Part shown: one piece after another, positions 62,860-64,000 of the stretch | Layout: every line of letters starts with the position of its first letter | Numbering within the stretch: position 1 is the first letter of the stretch | Assembly: GCA_001939145.1 (NCBI GenBank) | Contig: LSRX01000586.1 | Coordinates: 275,159-339,158, forward strand | Direction: 5' to 3' | Length of the DNA: 64,000 bases | DNA from: Symbiodinium microadriaticum | Lineage: Eukaryota; Sar; Dinophyceae; Suessiales; Symbiodiniaceae | Translations under genes and position numbers: made by a program | The notes under the pieces: model-generated | Seen by the model: only the letters and a program-made list of their open reading frames with translations | Database searches by the model: none | What the model was told of the DNA's origin: nothing

Positions 62860-62926
62860 CCCTCCAGGTACCTACTATATAGGGTACTAGAGCCTCTAGG
62901 GCCCTATATAGTAGGTACCTGGAGGG
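62860..62926. mobile_element. Family D foldback element, perfect 25-base TIRs
   Basis: 67 bases. CCCTCCAGGTACCTACTATA(TAGGG) and its exact reverse complement around a 17-base loop. Confidence 0.85.
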
Positions 62927-63161
62927 ATAGGGGAACCTTGAACTTACAAACCCCCAGGTCTTCGGCAGAGACACTTCGAAATCCCTAAAACTCAAACCCA
63001 GCGCCCTCAGAGCCTCGGAACACCAACTAGAGCCCCTCAGCCCTACACCTTAAACTCCAAACCTTGAAGCCCTAAACCCTTAAGCCCTAAACCTTTAAAG
63101 CCCTATAAAAAACCTTAAACCCTACACCCTTTAAGCCCCAAACCTCCAACCACTACATCCA

Positions 63162-63260
63162 GCTGCAATGCGTCAGGCGGAGATGCTGCAGACGCTCCAC
63201 TTCTTGAGCGTCCCGGAGCATCGTCCCCAGTGGTTGCGGAGCTTTGGGGATGGGGGATGT
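63162..63260 (+). CDS. Exon-like coding island
   Basis: AMRQAEMLQTLHFLSVPEHR, PQWLRSFGDGG; GC3 23/30. CCTAAACCCTTAAGCCC lies upstream. It probably ends near GGGGAT before the AT-rich stretch. Amphipathic helix; no family recognised. Confidence 0.46.
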
Positions 63261-64000
63261 ATACTATAGGGGCAAGAATTACAGGGTTCCTGTAAAGGTG
63301 ACTATAAGGGGTATTATATAGGGTTTAGAAACTTTAGCCAATAAGTAGAAGAGGGCTTTGGGGTAGTTTTTTCTTGGAGTTGTATGATGCAACCCTGCGG
63401 AACAGTGTTTGCAAGTACTGTAGCTAGGCTCCGTGTTAGGGTCTTGTGCGTGTACCTTGTACGGGCTGTGGACCTTCTAGTTTGGTTTAGAGATGCTTAG
63501 GCTTGAGGGTGTACGTTTACATGAATCTGTTCGGCAGTGTGCTCAAACCCGGGATTCCTCACAAACTGCGTCACAATCAGGAATAACCCTAAACCCTAAG
63601 CCCTAAACCCTAAACCATAATTGGTCTCCTGAGAAACCGTAGTCGGCAATGATCGACTCCCTGCGCATCGTTCAGGGCAGACGCCGCTGGAACTTTGGCA
63701 CGAGGCACTATTACATAGGACTCTAGATCCGCATCAAACCCACATACATCCCTAAACCCAATGTAATCCAATAAAACAGCTTGATACAAGCCTTGAAGCC
63801 TGTTTAAGACCTTATAGAGCCTGCAGAGAACCCTTACACACCCTATTAAACCCTCCCATACCTTCCTCTGCAGACGAGGGAGGCTTTTCGCTACAAAAGC
63901 CTGTAAAGCTCTAACAACTACAAAGCCTAAAGATCCCGCAAACAAACCTTGAACCACTCTAAAACCCTCTAAACCTCGACCCCTCCGAGGTTAGAGCTCC
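63261..64000. other. No supported gene
   Basis: G-rich intron-like sequence (63290-63370), CCCTAAACCC at 63587-63617, and a - strand frame (63610-63957) without clear coding character. The window ends in C-rich AAACCCT-like sequence. Confidence 0.45.

Overview
This looks like nuclear DNA of a eukaryote with Arabidopsis-type telomere repeats (TTTAGGG/CCCTAAA), most likely a dinoflagellate (Suessiales/Symbiodiniaceae-like). That assignment is inference. It rests on degenerate TTTAGGG-like sequence throughout, small GC-rich exon-like islands in long non-coding DNA, many simple repeats, many short foldback (introner/MITE-like) elements, and two nuclear LAGLIDADG endonuclease genes. I found no spliced-leader sequence, rRNA or tRNA gene that would settle it.

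The only protein-coding genes I can name by family are two paralogous two-motif LAGLIDADG homing-endonuclease-like genes, at 23872-25188 and 52875-54479, both on the + strand, about 28 kb apart and roughly half identical by eye. The rest of the coding signal is about 50 short + strand islands of 20-100 codons. They stand out by amino-acid composition, by G/C at third codon positions (GC3, counted by eye, often 75-95%) and in places by plausible splice sites. None matches a family I can name with confidence. Most are probably exons of one or more multi-exon genes read left to right; I cannot join them into transcripts without RNA data. Frame assignment of single islands is uncertain where stated.

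The most striking structure is where the telomere-like repeats lie. At many islands C-rich CCCTAAA-like sequence lies just upstream and G-rich TTTAGGG-like sequence just downstream, and several apparent 5' splice sites are themselves telomere-like (GTTTAGGG, GTAGGG, GTGTAGGG). If the islands are exons, each intron begins TTTAGGG-like and ends CCCTAAA-like, so its two ends could pair in the pre-mRNA.

Layout. 1-450: tandem foldback elements. 1.9-5.8 kb: dense islands, one with a canonical GTAAG donor, ending at an island framed by a CCCTAAA array and a TTTAGGG array. 6-12 kb: mostly repeat-rich sequence with few islands. 12.8-23.6 kb: islands separated by large microsatellites. 23.9-25.2 kb: endonuclease copy 1. 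26-42 kb: islands, a CTG/ACT microsatellite with an assembly N, and several foldback elements. 42.3-42.5 kb: the longest interstitial telomeric array. 45-52 kb: islands and foldback elements. 52.5-54.5 kb: endonuclease copy 2, with a frame-displaced 5' part. 56.8-63.3 kb: more islands and five foldback elements. Single Ns at 34086, 51524 and 59724 look like assembly joints; two lie in microsatellites.
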